DNA of 64,000 bases from Allobosea lupini. GTDB lineage: Bacteria > Pseudomonadota > Alphaproteobacteria > Rhizobiales > Beijerinckiaceae. The stretch lies in assembly GCF_900109525.1 (NCBI RefSeq), contig NZ_FOAN01000001.1, forward strand, positions 372,001-436,000. Reading direction: 5' to 3'. Shown here in pieces: positions 37,870 through 48,096 of the stretch (position 1 is its first letter; every line of letters begins with the position of its first letter). The notes under the pieces were generated by a model. The model was not told the origin of the DNA. It worked only from the letters and a program-made list of their open reading frames with translations, and did not search any database. Made by a program: the position numbers and the translations under genes.

Positions 37870-39174
37870 CTAAGCTGCTTCGCCGCGATACACCACCCGG
37901 CCACCGACCCAGGTCGCCTGCACCAGGCCTTGCAGCCGCGCCTCGTCGAAGGGCGAATTCTTGGCGCGCGATTTCAGCTTGCGCTTGTCGACGACGAAGG
38001 GCGCGTCGATGTCGATCAAGGCAAGATCGGCCGGTGCGCCGATCGCAAGCCGGCCGCAGCCAAGCCCGAGCAATTCAGCCGGCCGGCTCGACAGGGCGGC
38101 GAACAGCGAGGCAAGGCCGACCCGCTCGCCGTGATAGAGCCTGAGCGCCGCCGGCAGCAGCGTCTCGATGCCGAGCGCGCCATTGGCGGCTTCGGCGAAG
38201 GGCTGGCGCTTGGTCTCGACGTCCTGCGGGTCGTGGTCGGAGACGATGACATCGACCAGGCCCTCAGCCACGGCCTCGATCATCGCCAGCCGCTCGTCCT
38301 CGTGCCGCAGCGGCGGCGAGACCTTGCAGAAGGTGCGGTACTCACCGACATCGTTCTCGTTCAGGCAGAGATTGTTGATCGAGACGCCGCAGGTGACGGA
38401 AAGCCCGTCCTCCTTGGCCCGGCGGATCAGCGCGAGCGAATCCGAGCAGGAGATCATGGCGGCGTGGTAGCGGGCGCCGGAGGCGCGAGCGAGGCGCAGG
38501 TCGCGCTCGAGCATCACCGTCTCGGCCTCGTGCGGAATGCCCGGCAGGCCCTTGCGGCTGGCGAATTCGCCCTCGTTCATCACGCCGACGCCGCGCAGAT
38601 CGGGATCCTCGACATGGTTGATCAACAGCGCGTCGAAGTCGCGGGCATAGATCATGGCGCGGCGCATCACCTGCGGGTTGCGCACGCCATTGGCGCCGTC
38701 GCTGAAGGCGACCGCGCCGGCTTCCAGCAGCAGGCCGAACTCGGTGATCTCCCTGCCCTGCAATCCCTTGGTCAAGGCCGCAGCGGGCAGGACATTGACG
38801 ATCGCCTTGTCGCGGGCACGGCGCTTGATGAAGTCGATGACGGAGGGATCGTCGATCGGCGGATCGGTGTCGGGGCGGCAGATCACCGTGGTGACGCCGC
38901 CGGCCGCGGCGGCTTGCGAGCCGGTGCCGAGCGTCTCGCGGAATTCGGCGCCGGGCTCGCCGAGGAAGGCGCGCAGGTCGACGAGGCCGGGCGCCAGCAC
39001 GAGGCCTTGGCCGTCCTCGACCGGGATGCCGGCGGGCAGCTCCGGACGATCGCCACCCCAATGGACATCGGCGATCACACCGTCGCGGATCAGGACGCTG
39101 CCGACGCCCTCGCGGCCGGAGGCCGGGTCGACCAGTTGCGCGCCGATGATCGCAAGATCGCTGCTCTCAGCCAT
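37870..39174 (-). CDS. pyrC: Dihydroorotase-like protein lacking metal ligands (PyrC-prime)
   Basis: A 434-residue member of the type I dihydroorotase family located one gene after pyrB. Active enzymes have VDxHxHLREPG; here residues 65-75 are VDLRAFLGEPG, so both His ligands are replaced (Arg68 and Phe70). The segment matching the later His ligand reads AAMISCSDSL, without His. NHVEDPDL and VSDHDPQD are kept. Such His-poor PyrC-prime proteins are structural partners of aspartate transcarbamoylase in pseudomonads. An active dihydroorotase must then be encoded elsewhere. ATG 39174 overlaps the upstream stop (ATGGCTGA). Confidence 0.88.
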   Translation of the reverse strand: MAESSDLAIIGAQLVDPASGREGVGSVLIRDGVIADVHWGGDRPELPAGIPVEDGQGLVLAPGLVDLRAFLGEPGAEFRETLGTGSQAAAAGGVTTVICRPDTDPPIDDPSVIDFIKRRARDKAIVNVLPAAALTKGLQGREITEFGLLLEAGAVAFSDGANGVRNPQVMRRAMIYARDFDALLINHVEDPDLRGVGVMNEGEFASRKGLPGIPHEAETVMLERDLRLARASGARYHAAMISCSDSLALIRRAKEDGLSVTCGVSINNLCLNENDVGEYRTFCKVSPPLRHEDERLAMIEAVAEGLVDVIVSDHDPQDVETKRQPFAEAANGALGIETLLPAALRLYHGERVGLASLFAALSSRPAELLGLGCGRLAIGAPADLALIDIDAPFVVDKRKLKSRAKNSPFDEARLQGLVQATWVGGRVVYRGEAA

Positions 39175-39409
39175 CGCTACGCTCGATCCCATTCTCGCGC
39201 TCGCGGCGCTGCGTGAAGACATAATGCCAGAACCCGACCAGCCCCCAGATGCCGATGCACAGAAGCGCGCCGAGCAGCACGATCAGCCAGGTCCAGGCGG
39301 AGCGCGGCTCGGCATAGACGAAGCCGGCCACGACCACGAGATAGAGTCCGACGAAGACGATCCTTGCCCGGCGCATCTGTCGCAGCAGCCAGGCGAGGAA
39401 GAGCTCCAT
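39167..39409 (-). CDS. Small two-pass membrane protein between pyrB and pyrC-prime
   Basis: An 80-residue protein with two hydrophobic segments (IVFVGLYLVVVAGFVYA and TWLIVLLGALLCIGIWGLVG), a basic start (WLLRQMRRAR) and a charged C-terminus. It starts 5 bp after the pyrB stop and its stop overlaps the pyrC-prime start by 8 bp, so it is firmly embedded in the operon. No family name is recognised. Confidence 0.75.
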   Translation of the reverse strand: MELFLAWLLRQMRRARIVFVGLYLVVVAGFVYAEPRSAWTWLIVLLGALLCIGIWGLVGFWHYVFTQRRERENGIERSDG

Positions 39410-39414
39410 CCGGC

Positions 39415-40359
39415 TCAGCCATTCGGGAGATGCTGCGCAAGCGCATCGAGCACCGCCATGCGCACGGCCACGCCCATCTCGACCTGCTCGCGGATCAGCG
39501 ACTGGGCGCCGTCCGCCACCTCGGACGAGATCTCGACGCCGCGGTTCATCGGGCCGGGATGCATGACGAGCGCATCCGGCGCGGCCAGCGAGAGCTTGTC
39601 GCGGTCGAGCCCGAAATAGCGGAAGTACTCCTTCGAGGACGGAACAAAGGCGCCGTTCATGCGCTCGAGTTGCAGGCGCAGCATCATGACGATGTCGACG
39701 CCCTCCAGCCCCTTCTTCATGTCGCGGAAAACCTCGACGCCCATGCGCTCTACACCGGTCGGCAGCAGGGTCGAAGGCGCGATCAGGCGGACCTTGGCGC
39801 CAAGGGCGCTCAGCAGGATGATGTTGGAGCGGGCGACGCGCGAATGCACGATGTCGCCGCAGATCGCGACGGTCAGCCCGGCGATCCGGCCCTTGTTACG
39901 GCGGATGGTCAGGGCGTCGAGCAGGGCCTGCGTCGGATGCTCATGGGCGCCGTCGCCGGCATTGACGACCGAGCAATCGACCTTGCGGGCGAGCAGATTG
40001 ACCGCGCCGGCGGCATGGTGGCGCACGACCAGAATGTCCGGCCGCATCGCATTCAGCGTCGCGGCAGTGTCGATCAGCGTCTCGCCCTTCTTCACCGACG
40101 AGGAGCCGACCGACATGTTCATCACATCGGCGCCCAGACGCTTGCCCGCGAGTTCGAACGAGGCCTGCGTCCGTGTCGACGGCTCGAAGAACAGGTTGAT
40201 CTGGGTGCGGCCGCGCAGCGTGGCCGTCTTCTTCTCGATCTGGCGCGAGAGCGCGACATAGGTCTCGGCGCGCTCGAGCAGCGCCTCGATATCCAGATGT
40301 GACAGCCCCTCGATCCCGAGGAGGTGCCGGTGCGGATAGAGCGATACGGTCGATGTCAT
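39415..40359 (-). CDS. pyrB: Aspartate carbamoyltransferase catalytic subunit
   Basis: Joins carbamoyl phosphate and aspartate in the second step of pyrimidine synthesis. It has 314 residues. Signatures are [49 protein letters not shown], the Rossmann segment [15 protein letters not shown] and [12 protein letters not shown]. No pyrI regulatory gene is present. The His-poor pyrC-prime gene follows one gene later, which suggests a Pseudomonas-type PyrB/PyrC-prime complex. Confidence 0.96.
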   Translation of the reverse strand: MTSTVSLYPHRHLLGIEGLSHLDIEALLERAETYVALSRQIEKKTATLRGRTQINLFFEPSTRTQASFELAGKRLGADVMNMSVGSSSVKKGETLIDTAATLNAMRPDILVVRHHAAGAVNLLARKVDCSVVNAGDGAHEHPTQALLDALTIRRNKGRIAGLTVAICGDIVHSRVARSNIILLSALGAKVRLIAPSTLLPTGVERMGVEVFRDMKKGLEGVDIVMMLRLQLERMNGAFVPSSKEYFRYFGLDRDKLSLAAPDALVMHPGPMNRGVEISSEVADGAQSLIREQVEMGVAVRMAVLDALAQHLPNG

Positions 40360-40424
40360 TTGAAGACCGCTGTTTAGGGGCGAGTCGTGGCCGGCGCAAG
40401 GCGGCGCGCACGTTCTTCAGTGCG

Positions 40425-41246
40425 TCACTCTGCTTTCAACGCGTAGACATGTGCTTCACCTGGGAACTGGCGGCTGCGCACCTCGGCGGCGTAGGCACGC
40501 ACCGCCTCCCGGGCCTGTGCTGCGAGATCGCCATAGGCCTTCACGAATTTCGGCACGCGGCCGGTGAGGCCGAGCATGTCGTCGAGGACGAGGACCTGCC
40601 CGTCGCAGGCTGCCGAGGCGCCGATCCCGATGGTCGGGATCGCGACCTTTTTGGTGATCTCGACCGCCAGCGGCTCAGCCACCGCCTCGATCACAAGGGA
40701 GAATGCCCCGGCATCGGCGATCGCCGTGGCGTCGGCGATGAGGGCCGGCCACTCAGCCTTGCTGCGACCCTGCGCCTTGTAGCCACCGAGCGTGTTGACC
40801 GCCTGCGGCGTAAGCCCGACATGGCCCATCACCGGCACGCCCCGCTCGACCAGGAAGCGCACGGTCTCGGCCATCCTCGCGCCGCCTTCGAGCTTTACGG
40901 CGCCGGCGCCAGTCTCCTTGAGCAGCTGGGCGGCATTACGGAAGGCCTGTTCACGGCCCTCTTCATAACTGCCGAACGGCATGTCGATCACGACGAGGGA
41001 ACGCGTCGTCGCGCGCGTCACGGCCTGGCCGTGCAGGCTCATCATCTCCAGCGTCACCGGGACGGTGCTGTCGAGGCCGTAGACGACCATGCCGAGCGAG
41101 TCGCCGACGAGCGCGACATCCGCGACCTCATCGACGATCCTGGCCATCGGCGCGGTATAGGCCGTCAGGGCGACGAGCGGCTCGCCGCCCTTGCGTCCGC
41201 GGATATCGAGCGAGGTCAGCCGACTTGTCCGGTTCTGCGACGACAT
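40425..41246 (-). CDS. panB: 3-methyl-2-oxobutanoate hydroxymethyltransferase
   Basis: Makes ketopantoate from 2-oxoisovalerate and methylene-tetrahydrofolate in pantothenate synthesis. It has 273 residues. Motifs are [81 protein letters not shown] and [20 protein letters not shown]. panC is not adjacent. It is 65 bp upstream of pyrB in the same direction and may be co-transcribed. topA is divergent; the 212-bp spacer between them shows no gene. Confidence 0.96.
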   Translation of the reverse strand: MSSQNRTSRLTSLDIRGRKGGEPLVALTAYTAPMARIVDEVADVALVGDSLGMVVYGLDSTVPVTLEMMSLHGQAVTRATTRSLVVIDMPFGSYEEGREQAFRNAAQLLKETGAGAVKLEGGARMAETVRFLVERGVPVMGHVGLTPQAVNTLGGYKAQGRSKAEWPALIADATAIADAGAFSLVIEAVAEPLAVEITKKVAIPTIGIGASAACDGQVLVLDDMLGLTGRVPKFVKAYGDLAAQAREAVRAYAAEVRSRQFPGEAHVYALKAE

Positions 41247-41458
41247 GCCAAGCTCTCCATATCAGACGCCGAAACGGCGGCGGCTGCTGACGTAGCCTGA
41301 CCGCCCTGCCCCGGAAAGCAGAATCGGGTTTGACAGGACCGGCCGCGTGAACCACTTTCGCGCGCAATCCCGAACCGCTATCAACGCGCCCCGCGCCAAG
41401 TTCGGCGAGGCTGGCTGCTAGTGCCCGCCTTACCCTTGTCTATGAGATCGAAAGCGTC

Positions 41459-44119
41459 ATGAAGCTCCTCGTCGTCGAGTCGCCGGCCAAGGCCAAGACG
41501 ATCAACAAATATCTGGGCCCGGACTACGAGGTCATCGCCTCGTTCGGGCACATTCGCGATCTCCCCGCGAAGGACGGCTCGGTCGATCCCGAGAACGACT
41601 TCGCCATGCTCTGGGAGACCGAGGGGCGCGGTGCCAAGCAGGTCGCCGAGATCGCCAAGGCGGCGAAGAACGCCGAGAAGGTCATTCTCGCCACCGACCC
41701 GGATCGCGAGGGCGAGGCGATCTCCTGGCACGTGCTGGAAGCGCTGAACCAGAAGCGGGCCATCAAGGGCATTCCGGTCGAGCGCGTCACCTTCAACGCC
41801 GTGACCAAGGATGCCGTGCAGAAGGCGCTGGCCAATCCGCGCCCGATCGACCAGGCGCTGGTCGACGCCTATCTCGCCCGCCGCGCCCTCGACTATCTCG
41901 TCGGCTTCACGCTGTCGCCTGTGCTGTGGCGCAAGCTCCCCGGTGCCCGCTCGGCAGGGCGCGTACAGTCGGTGGCGCTGCGCTTGGTCAGCGACCGCGA
42001 ACGCGAGATCGAGGCCTTCCGGGCCCGCGAATACTGGTCGCTGATCGCGACGCTCGCAACTGCCAGCGGCGCAACCTTCGATGCACGCCTCAGTGGCGCC
42101 GACGGCAAGAAGATCACCCGGCTCGACATCGGCACGGGCGATGAGGCCGCGGCCTTCAAGGCCGCGCTGGAGACCGCAAGGTTCTCGGTCGCCGAGGTCG
42201 AGGCCAAGCCGGTCAAGCGCCATCCGCAACCGCCCTTCCAGACTTCGACCCTGCAGCAGGAGGCCTCGCGCAAGCTGGGCATGGCGCCGGCCCGCACCAT
42301 GCAGGTCGCGCAGCGCCTCTATGAGGGCGTCGACATCGGCGGCGAGACCGTCGGCCTGATCACCTATATGCGGACCGACGGCGTCGACATGGACGGCTCG
42401 GCGATCACGGCGGCGCGGCGGGTCATCGGCAAGGAGTTCGGCGACAACTACGTGCCGGACGCCCCGCGCAAATACACGGTCAAGGCCAAGAATGCGCAGG
42501 AAGCGCACGAAGCCATCCGCCCGACCGATCTCGGCCGCTTGCCGGCGATGGTCGCGCGTCATCTCGAGCCCGAGCAGGCGAAGCTCTATGAGCTGATCTG
42601 GAAGCGAACCATCGCCAGCCAGATGGAATCGGCCTCGATGGAGCGCACCACAGTCGATATCGCCGCCCAGGTCGGGGCCCGCGCGCTCGAACTACGCGCG
42701 ACCGGCCAGGTCGTGCTCTTCGATGGCTTCCTGACGCTCTATCAGGAGAGCCGCGACGACGAGGAGGACGAGGACTCCAAGAAGCTGCCCCCGATGAAGG
42801 GCGGCGATCCGCTGGAGAAGCGCGCCATCGCCGCCGACCAGCATTTCACCGAGCCGCCGCCGCGCTTTTCGGAAGCGAGCCTGGTCAAGCGCATGGAAGA
42901 GCTCGGGATCGGCCGGCCTTCGACCTATGCCGCGACGCTGGCAACGCTGCGCGACCGCGAGTATGTCCGCGTCGAGAAGAAGCGCCTGGTGCCCGAGGAC
43001 AAGGGCATGCTGGTCACGGCATTCCTGGAGTCCTTCTTCAAGCGCTATGTCGAGTTCGACTTCACGGCGAGCCTGGAGGAGAAGCTCGATCTGGTCTCCA
43101 GCGGCGATGTCGACTGGAAGGTCCTGCTGCGCGAGTTCTGGGACGAATTCACCAAGGCGATCGGCGAAACCAAGGAACTGCGCGTCGGCGACGTTCTGGA
43201 AGCGCTGAACGGCATCCTGGGTCAGCACGTCTTCCCGCCGCGCCCCGATGGCAGCGATCCGCGCAGCTGCCAGGTCTGCGGCACCGGCACGCTCTCGCTC
43301 AAGCTCGGCAAATTCGGCGCCTTCGTCGGCTGCTCGAACTATCCCGAATGCCGCTTCACCCGCCCGCTCACGGCGTCCGCCGCCGATGGCGAGGCGTCGG
43401 CCGAAGGCGGGCAGGCCGTCAATGGCGTCCGCATCCTCGGCAAGGATCCGGTCACCGATCTCGAAGTCACCGCGCGCGACGGCCGCTTCGGCCCCTATAT
43501 CCAGCTTGGCGACGGCGAGAAGCCGAAGCGCTCCAGCCTGCCCAAGGGTGAGACCGTCGGCTCGCTGACGCTGGAGAAGGCACTCGCCCTGCTCTCGCTA
43601 CCGCGGGAGGTCGCGAAGCACCCGACCAGCGGCGAGCCGATCCTCGCCGGCATCGGCCGCTACGGCCCTTACGTCCAGCACGGCAAGACCTACGCCAATA
43701 TCGACAAGGGCGACGACATCCTGGAGATCGGCGCCAACCGCGCCATCGACCTGATCGTGGCCAAGGAGAGCGGTGCGGGCGGCCGCCGTTTCGGCAATGC
43801 CGCGGCGACGCCAGGGCGCGATCTCGGCGAGCACCCGCAGGGCGGCAAGATGGAGGTCAGGGCCGGCCGCTACGGTCCTTATGTCGCATGGGGCAAGGTC
43901 TACGCCACGCTGCCGAAGACGATGGCGCAGGAGAGCATCACCACCGAACAGGCGATCGAGCTGGTCAACGCCAAGGCGGCGACCGGCGGTGGCACCAAGA
44001 GCAAGGCGAAGGCACCCGCCAAGAAGCCGGCAGCTGCCAAGAAGCCGGCAGCAGCCAAGAAGGCGCCAGCGAAAGCAAAGAGCGCCAAGGCCAAGAAGGC
44101 CAGCGCCGCGGAGGAATAG
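41459..44119 (+). CDS. topA: DNA topoisomerase I with histone H1-like tail
   Basis: An 886-residue type IA topoisomerase that relaxes negative supercoils. The TOPRIM start is KLLVVESPAKAKTINKYLG, with ATDPDREGEAISWH. The catalytic Tyr lies in GLITYMRTDGVDM. After the core comes one Cys4 zinc finger (CQVCGTGTLSLK, GCSNYPEC) and then topoisomerase C-terminal repeats with GRFGPYIQLGDG, GRYGPYVQHGK and GRYGPYVAWGK. The last 40 residues are Lys/Ala/Pro-rich (KKPAAAKKPAAAKKAPAKAK), encoded by a short tandem repeat near 44020-44100, and should add nonspecific DNA binding. Confidence 0.96.
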   Translation: MKLLVVESPAKAKTINKYLGPDYEVIASFGHIRDLPAKDGSVDPENDFAMLWETEGRGAKQVAEIAKAAKNAEKVILATDPDREGEAISWHVLEALNQKRAIKGIPVERVTFNAVTKDAVQKALANPRPIDQALVDAYLARRALDYLVGFTLSPVLWRKLPGARSAGRVQSVALRLVSDREREIEAFRAREYWSLIATLATASGATFDARLSGADGKKITRLDIGTGDEAAAFKAALETARFSVAEVEAKPVKRHPQPPFQTSTLQQEASRKLGMAPARTMQVAQRLYEGVDIGGETVGLITYMRTDGVDMDGSAITAARRVIGKEFGDNYVPDAPRKYTVKAKNAQEAHEAIRPTDLGRLPAMVARHLEPEQAKLYELIWKRTIASQMESASMERTTVDIAAQVGARALELRATGQVVLFDGFLTLYQESRDDEEDEDSKKLPPMKGGDPLEKRAIAADQHFTEPPPRFSEASLVKRMEELGIGRPSTYAATLATLRDREYVRVEKKRLVPEDKGMLVTAFLESFFKRYVEFDFTASLEEKLDLVSSGDVDWKVLLREFWDEFTKAIGETKELRVGDVLEALNGILGQHVFPPRPDGSDPRSCQVCGTGTLSLKLGKFGAFVGCSNYPECRFTRPLTASAADGEASAEGGQAVNGVRILGKDPVTDLEVTARDGRFGPYIQLGDGEKPKRSSLPKGETVGSLTLEKALALLSLPREVAKHPTSGEPILAGIGRYGPYVQHGKTYANIDKGDDILEIGANRAIDLIVAKESGAGGRRFGNAAATPGRDLGEHPQGGKMEVRAGRYGPYVAWGKVYATLPKTMAQESITTEQAIELVNAKAATGGGTKSKAKAPAKKPAAAKKPAAAKKAPAKAKSAKAKKASAAEE

Positions 44120-44252
44120 CCGCCATTCGCCCGCAGCGATCTTTCAACCGATTGAAAAAGCGCTCTAAAGCCGATCACGGTTAACTCCGGATTCAAAGCC
44201 TCTCGCTAGGTTTCAGCGCCGCAGTCGAGCTAGCGGCCTGCGAGGGGACATC

Positions 44253-46340
44253 ATGAAATCCATCAGGACCCAGATTCTGGGGCTGATCGCGATCGTCGCG
44301 GCCGGCGCCTTGGTTGCACTCGGCTGCGCCTTGCTGGCGATGACCCGCATCGACACGATGAACGATCGTTCGTCGCAGCAGAACCACATCGCCCTCGCCG
44401 CCGAACGGCTCAATGCCGCGGTCAATCTCGTCGTCGCCGATTCCTACCTCGTCTACACCGCCCGCAACCCGCATTTCGCCGGCATCGCGGCGACGACGGT
44501 CGAGGGCGGCCTCGCCAAGGTCGAGGAGCGCCGCAAGGATCTCGCCAGGCTCGTCCCGCCGGCCGAACGCGAGCGGATGGAGAAGATCAGTGGCCTGATC
44601 ACCGAATTCGTCGCCATCCGGCTGGAGACGACGCGCATGGTCCGCGAGATCTCGGCCCGTGCGGCGGAAGCCTGGGGCAACAGCGACGCCAGCAAGAAGA
44701 ACCGCGCGACGCTGCAGGAAGAGCTGACGTCGCTGAGCAGCTTCAACGAGACGCTCGCCAACGAGGTCGATGCAGCCTCCAGCGCCTTTTCGGAGCAGGT
44801 GCGGACCTGGCTGCCGGTCGCGCTGATCGCGGTGCTCGGCGGCGCGATCTTCGGCGCGCTGGTCTTTTCGCGGCGCTCGATCATCCGTCCTCTCGTCGAC
44901 CTCGGCGGGACGATGAGCCGCCTCACCGCCGGGGAGATCCAGATCGAGGTGCCACATACCAAGCGCCGCGACGAGATCGGCGAGATGGCCCGGGCAGTCT
45001 CGGTCCTGCGCCAGAGCACCGAGCAAGTCGCGCTGCTGCAGGAGCAGGAGCGTGCCGCCTCCGCAGCGCGCATTCGCTCGGCGGATGCGATGGCCTCGGT
45101 GGTGTCCGATGTCGGCGAGGTCGTCGCCGCGGCCGCCGCGGGCGATTTCTCCGCTCGGCTCCAGATAGATCATGGCGACGAGCAGATGCAGAAGCTGGTC
45201 GCCGGGATCAACGAGATCAATGCTGTCGTCGACAACGCCACCACGGAGTTCGTCGCGGTGCTGCAGGCGCTCGCCGCCGGCGACCTGACCCGTCAGGTCC
45301 CGACGGCCTATCGCGGCCGCTTCGCCGAATTGAAGGATGCGATCAACGAAACGTTGTCGCGGCTGTCGGCGACCGTCAGCACGATCCAGACGATGTCGGC
45401 GGATGTCGGCCTGTCGGCGCGCGAGATCAACATGGGCGCCGACGATCTCTCCAAGCGCACCGAGGAGCAGGCCTCCTCGCTGGAGGAGAGTGCTGCGACC
45501 ACCGAGGAGCTCGCCGCCTCCGTCAAGGCCGCCGCCCAGGCCGCCCAGCAGGCGGTGCGCCAGGCCGGCGAGGCGATGCAGGTCGCGCAGGCCGGCGGCA
45601 ACATCGTCACCGACGCCGTCTCGGCGATGGAACGGATCGAGGCGGCCTCGAAGAAGATCTCCGACATCACCCGCGTGATCGACGACATCGCCTTCCAGAC
45701 CAATCTGCTGGCGCTCAATGCAGCGGTGGAAGCGGCGCGGGCCGGCGACGCCGGCAAGGGCTTTGCGGTCGTCGCGTCGGAAGTCCGCACGCTCGCCCAG
45801 CGCTCGGGCGAGGCGGCCAAGGGCATCACCGGCCTGATCTCCTCCTCGAACACCGAGGTCGAAGCGGGCGTCAAACTGGTTCGCCAGGCCGGCGACGCGC
45901 TGACCCGCATCGTCTCCGCCTCGCAGAGCGTCCAGGCGACCGTCTCCGAGGTCGCTGCGGCCTCGAGCGAACAGGCGAACGGCATCGAGGAGATGAGCCA
46001 GACCGTCGCCCATATGGACGAGATGACCCAGGCGAACGCGGCACTCGCCGAACAGAGCGCCGCCTCTGCCGGCGCGTTGTCGAGCAAGATCGGCGAACTC
46101 AACGCCCTGGTCTCCGGCTTCCGGACCAGTGAGAGCGCCGGCGCCGCCTCGCCGCAGTCGGCTGCGTTCGTCTTGGTCAACGCGTCGGAGCCGGTACGGC
46201 TGCAGCAGCGTGCGGAGGCCGCCTTTGCCCAACACAAGCCGGCACCGCGTCGCGAACATGCTGTGCCGGCAGCCATTCCGGCCCCTGCCCGCAAGGTCGC
46301 CAATGCCCGCGGCGGCGACGCGGGCTGGGAAGAGTTCTGA
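44253..46340 (+). CDS. Methyl-accepting chemotaxis protein with C-terminal CheR/CheB tether
   Basis: A 695-residue transmembrane chemoreceptor. TM1 is residues about 8-30 ([20 protein letters not shown]). A four-helix periplasmic sensor of about 150 residues follows, then TM2 near 185-205 ([15 protein letters not shown]), HAMP with [20 protein letters not shown], a second HAMP-like unit ([20 protein letters not shown]), and the signalling hairpin with [20 protein letters not shown]. The protein ends GWEEF, matching the xWxxF pentapeptide that tethers CheR and CheB. No other chemotaxis gene is nearby. The ligand is unknown. Confidence 0.93.
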   Translation: MKSIRTQILGLIAIVAAGALVALGCALLAMTRIDTMNDRSSQQNHIALAAERLNAAVNLVVADSYLVYTARNPHFAGIAATTVEGGLAKVEERRKDLARLVPPAERERMEKISGLITEFVAIRLETTRMVREISARAAEAWGNSDASKKNRATLQEELTSLSSFNETLANEVDAASSAFSEQVRTWLPVALIAVLGGAIFGALVFSRRSIIRPLVDLGGTMSRLTAGEIQIEVPHTKRRDEIGEMARAVSVLRQSTEQVALLQEQERAASAARIRSADAMASVVSDVGEVVAAAAAGDFSARLQIDHGDEQMQKLVAGINEINAVVDNATTEFVAVLQALAAGDLTRQVPTAYRGRFAELKDAINETLSRLSATVSTIQTMSADVGLSAREINMGADDLSKRTEEQASSLEESAATTEELAASVKAAAQAAQQAVRQAGEAMQVAQAGGNIVTDAVSAMERIEAASKKISDITRVIDDIAFQTNLLALNAAVEAARAGDAGKGFAVVASEVRTLAQRSGEAAKGITGLISSSNTEVEAGVKLVRQAGDALTRIVSASQSVQATVSEVAAASSEQANGIEEMSQTVAHMDEMTQANAALAEQSAASAGALSSKIGELNALVSGFRTSESAGAASPQSAAFVLVNASEPVRLQQRAEAAFAQHKPAPRREHAVPAAIPAPARKVANARGGDAGWEEF

Positions 46341-46403
46341 AACAGAACACTCGGCCGGGGCCCGCGGCACGCCCCACGCACTTGGTTGAACAGAGACATC
46401 GTC

Positions 46404-46430
46404 GGGGCCAGCTGCAAGCTGGCCCCTTTT
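46404..46430 (+). terminator. Intrinsic terminator of the chemoreceptor gene
   Basis: GGGGCCAGCT, a GCA loop and AGCTGGCCCC make a perfect 10-bp stem followed by TTTT, starting 64 bp after the stop codon. It ends just before the convergent small secreted-protein gene. Confidence 0.92.
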
Positions 46431-46436
46431 CGTTGG

Positions 46437-46712
46437 TCAGCGCCACCTGATGCGCTGCAGATGGCAGATCTTGACCCGCCCACCCCTGCCATCCGCATGC
46501 CAGGAGCAACCAGGACTGCGCGGCCGCCCTTCGTAGACGCGGTAGGCGCCGCGATTGCGGCGATCGAAGCGCTGGTTCGAGGCATCGTGGCCGCCGATGC
46601 GGACATTGCTGCCTAAACGCACTTCGGCGGCGGCCGGAGCGGCCACCGCCAGAGGGAGCGCCAGCACAGCAAGCGCCAGCAGAGAGGTCGGAACAGTGGG
46701 CGGTCTCGTCAT
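46437..46712 (-). CDS. Small secreted basic protein, function unknown
   Basis: A 91-residue protein with a clean signal peptide (SLLALAVLALPLAVAAPAAA, then EVRLGSN). The mature part of about 62 residues is Arg-rich and contains two Cys (GCSWHADG and VKICHLQR) that could form one disulfide. It lies 51 bp downstream of the L,D-transpeptidase-like gene on the same strand and may share its transcript. No family is recognised. Confidence 0.7.
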   Translation of the reverse strand: MTRPPTVPTSLLALAVLALPLAVAAPAAAEVRLGSNVRIGGHDASNQRFDRRNRGAYRVYEGRPRSPGCSWHADGRGGRVKICHLQRIRWR

Positions 46713-46763
46713 CCGCCGATCAGAGCAGCCGGGCTCCTATGGGGCAAGGCTGGCGGCGCCGCC

Positions 46764-47900
46764 TCAACTCCGCCCGCCCACCACGACGAGCTGCTTGATC
46801 TCGCCGCGCAGGAAGGCCTGCAGGAAGCGGTCGTAGTCCTTGACCGATACACAGCCATTCGAGTCGCCGCGCGGCCCGAGCAGGTAGCTGTGCACCAGCA
46901 GGCCGGCGCGGCCGAAGATCTTGCCGCTGCCGCCAACCGGATGCATGCGGATGGCGCGCACGCCGTGGAATAGCGCCTCGCGCTCGGTCAGATTGTAGAC
47001 GTGCGGCGGCGTCGGGCCATGCATGCGGACATGGACGTAGCGCAGGTCGTTCATCTTGTCGCCAAGGCCGGAATTGGCTTCCAGTCGCTCGCCATTGGGC
47101 AAGTAAACGGTGCGAGCGCTGATGTCGTAGACTGCGGTCTTGCCGCTGGCAGCCGGCGCCGTCGATGCGATCGGCGCCGGCATGGGCGCCGGAGCGACCG
47201 TGAGGCCGCTGCCTCGGCCGCTGCGCTGGGTGATGTCGTCCTGCGGCGCGGCATAGGCGAGACGTTCGCCGGAGCTCTGCGGGGCATTTGCATTCACGCC
47301 GAAAAGCTTCTCGAAGAAGGAGCGGTTGTCGGGGGCAGGCTCGGCCTTGGCGACGATATCCTTGCCCTGGCGCGAGATTGCGCGCGTCGCGAGGCGCGGC
47401 TCAGGCGGTGTCGGCAGCTTGAGATCGGACGGGCGCGGAACTGGACGCGGCGCGATCAGCGCGATTCGCGGGGCTTCAGCGGTAGCGGGCTGGACGGCAA
47501 TAGTGGCCGTCGCCAGGCTTGGGCCGGCCGCCGGCTCAGACGGCGCGATCGAGCCGGTCGTCTCAGGATCGAATACCACGGCCTGCGGGGCGGCGACTGT
47601 CGACTGGAAGCGACTGGAGAGCGGTGCGCTCTCGGCGAGAGATTGCGCGACATAGCCAGCGACATAGCCGGGGCGGAGCAGCGGTGTTGCGCTGTGGGGC
47701 GATGTCGAATGGGCCAGCGCGTGCTTCTGGGGCGGCAGTGTTGCGGTCGCCGCCTGCTCGGTCTGCCTGCCAGACCAGACCGACGCCCCCGCCATCGCGC
47801 CGGCGGCAACGGCCACGACGACGCCAAGGCGGATGAAGGGGCTGCCGCGCCGACGCTTCAGGCTATAGGAATAACCGGCGAACTTGTTCGAGCTACGCAT
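46764..47900 (-). CDS. DUF2778 (Tlde1-type) L,D-transpeptidase-like envelope protein
   Basis: A 378-residue protein anchored by one N-terminal membrane helix (FIRLGVVVAVAAGAMAGASV). A disordered Pro/Ala-rich stretch of about 200 residues leads to a C-terminal DUF2778/Tlde1 domain, in which ARTVYLPNGERLEANSGLGD, LVHSYLLGPRGDSNGCVSVK and the final KQLVVVGG are seen. The His of LVHSY and Cys of SNGCVS are the catalytic pair expected of an L,D-transpeptidase-like fold. Tlde1 toxins and housekeeping wall enzymes both use it; the membrane anchor and absence of secretion-system genes favour a housekeeping role. Start ATG 47900; the frame runs further to 47981. Confidence 0.85.
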   Translation of the reverse strand: MRSSNKFAGYSYSLKRRRGSPFIRLGVVVAVAAGAMAGASVWSGRQTEQAATATLPPQKHALAHSTSPHSATPLLRPGYVAGYVAQSLAESAPLSSRFQSTVAAPQAVVFDPETTGSIAPSEPAAGPSLATATIAVQPATAEAPRIALIAPRPVPRPSDLKLPTPPEPRLATRAISRQGKDIVAKAEPAPDNRSFFEKLFGVNANAPQSSGERLAYAAPQDDITQRSGRGSGLTVAPAPMPAPIASTAPAASGKTAVYDISARTVYLPNGERLEANSGLGDKMNDLRYVHVRMHGPTPPHVYNLTEREALFHGVRAIRMHPVGGSGKIFGRAGLLVHSYLLGPRGDSNGCVSVKDYDRFLQAFLRGEIKQLVVVGGRS

Positions 47901-48096
47901 ACGCAACGCCTCGGGACACCTTGCAGGCCTCCCGCTGAGGCGCAGCGCCCTGCTCGTCTCGCCGCCGCGCTCGATACGCACCGGGAGACCGTAGCGGCCT
48001 GCTAATCAGTCTCGGGAGGCCCCAACCTCACGAGGTTCATTCAGCGCGACCTTGGTTAATTCGCGATGAATCAAAAGCATTTTAGGGAATGCTTCT

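Noticed and set aside
36739..39216. 825-codon open frame opposite dprA, plsY and pyrC-prime
   Set aside because: It spans three real genes on the other strand and their junctions, which rules out a single conserved protein.
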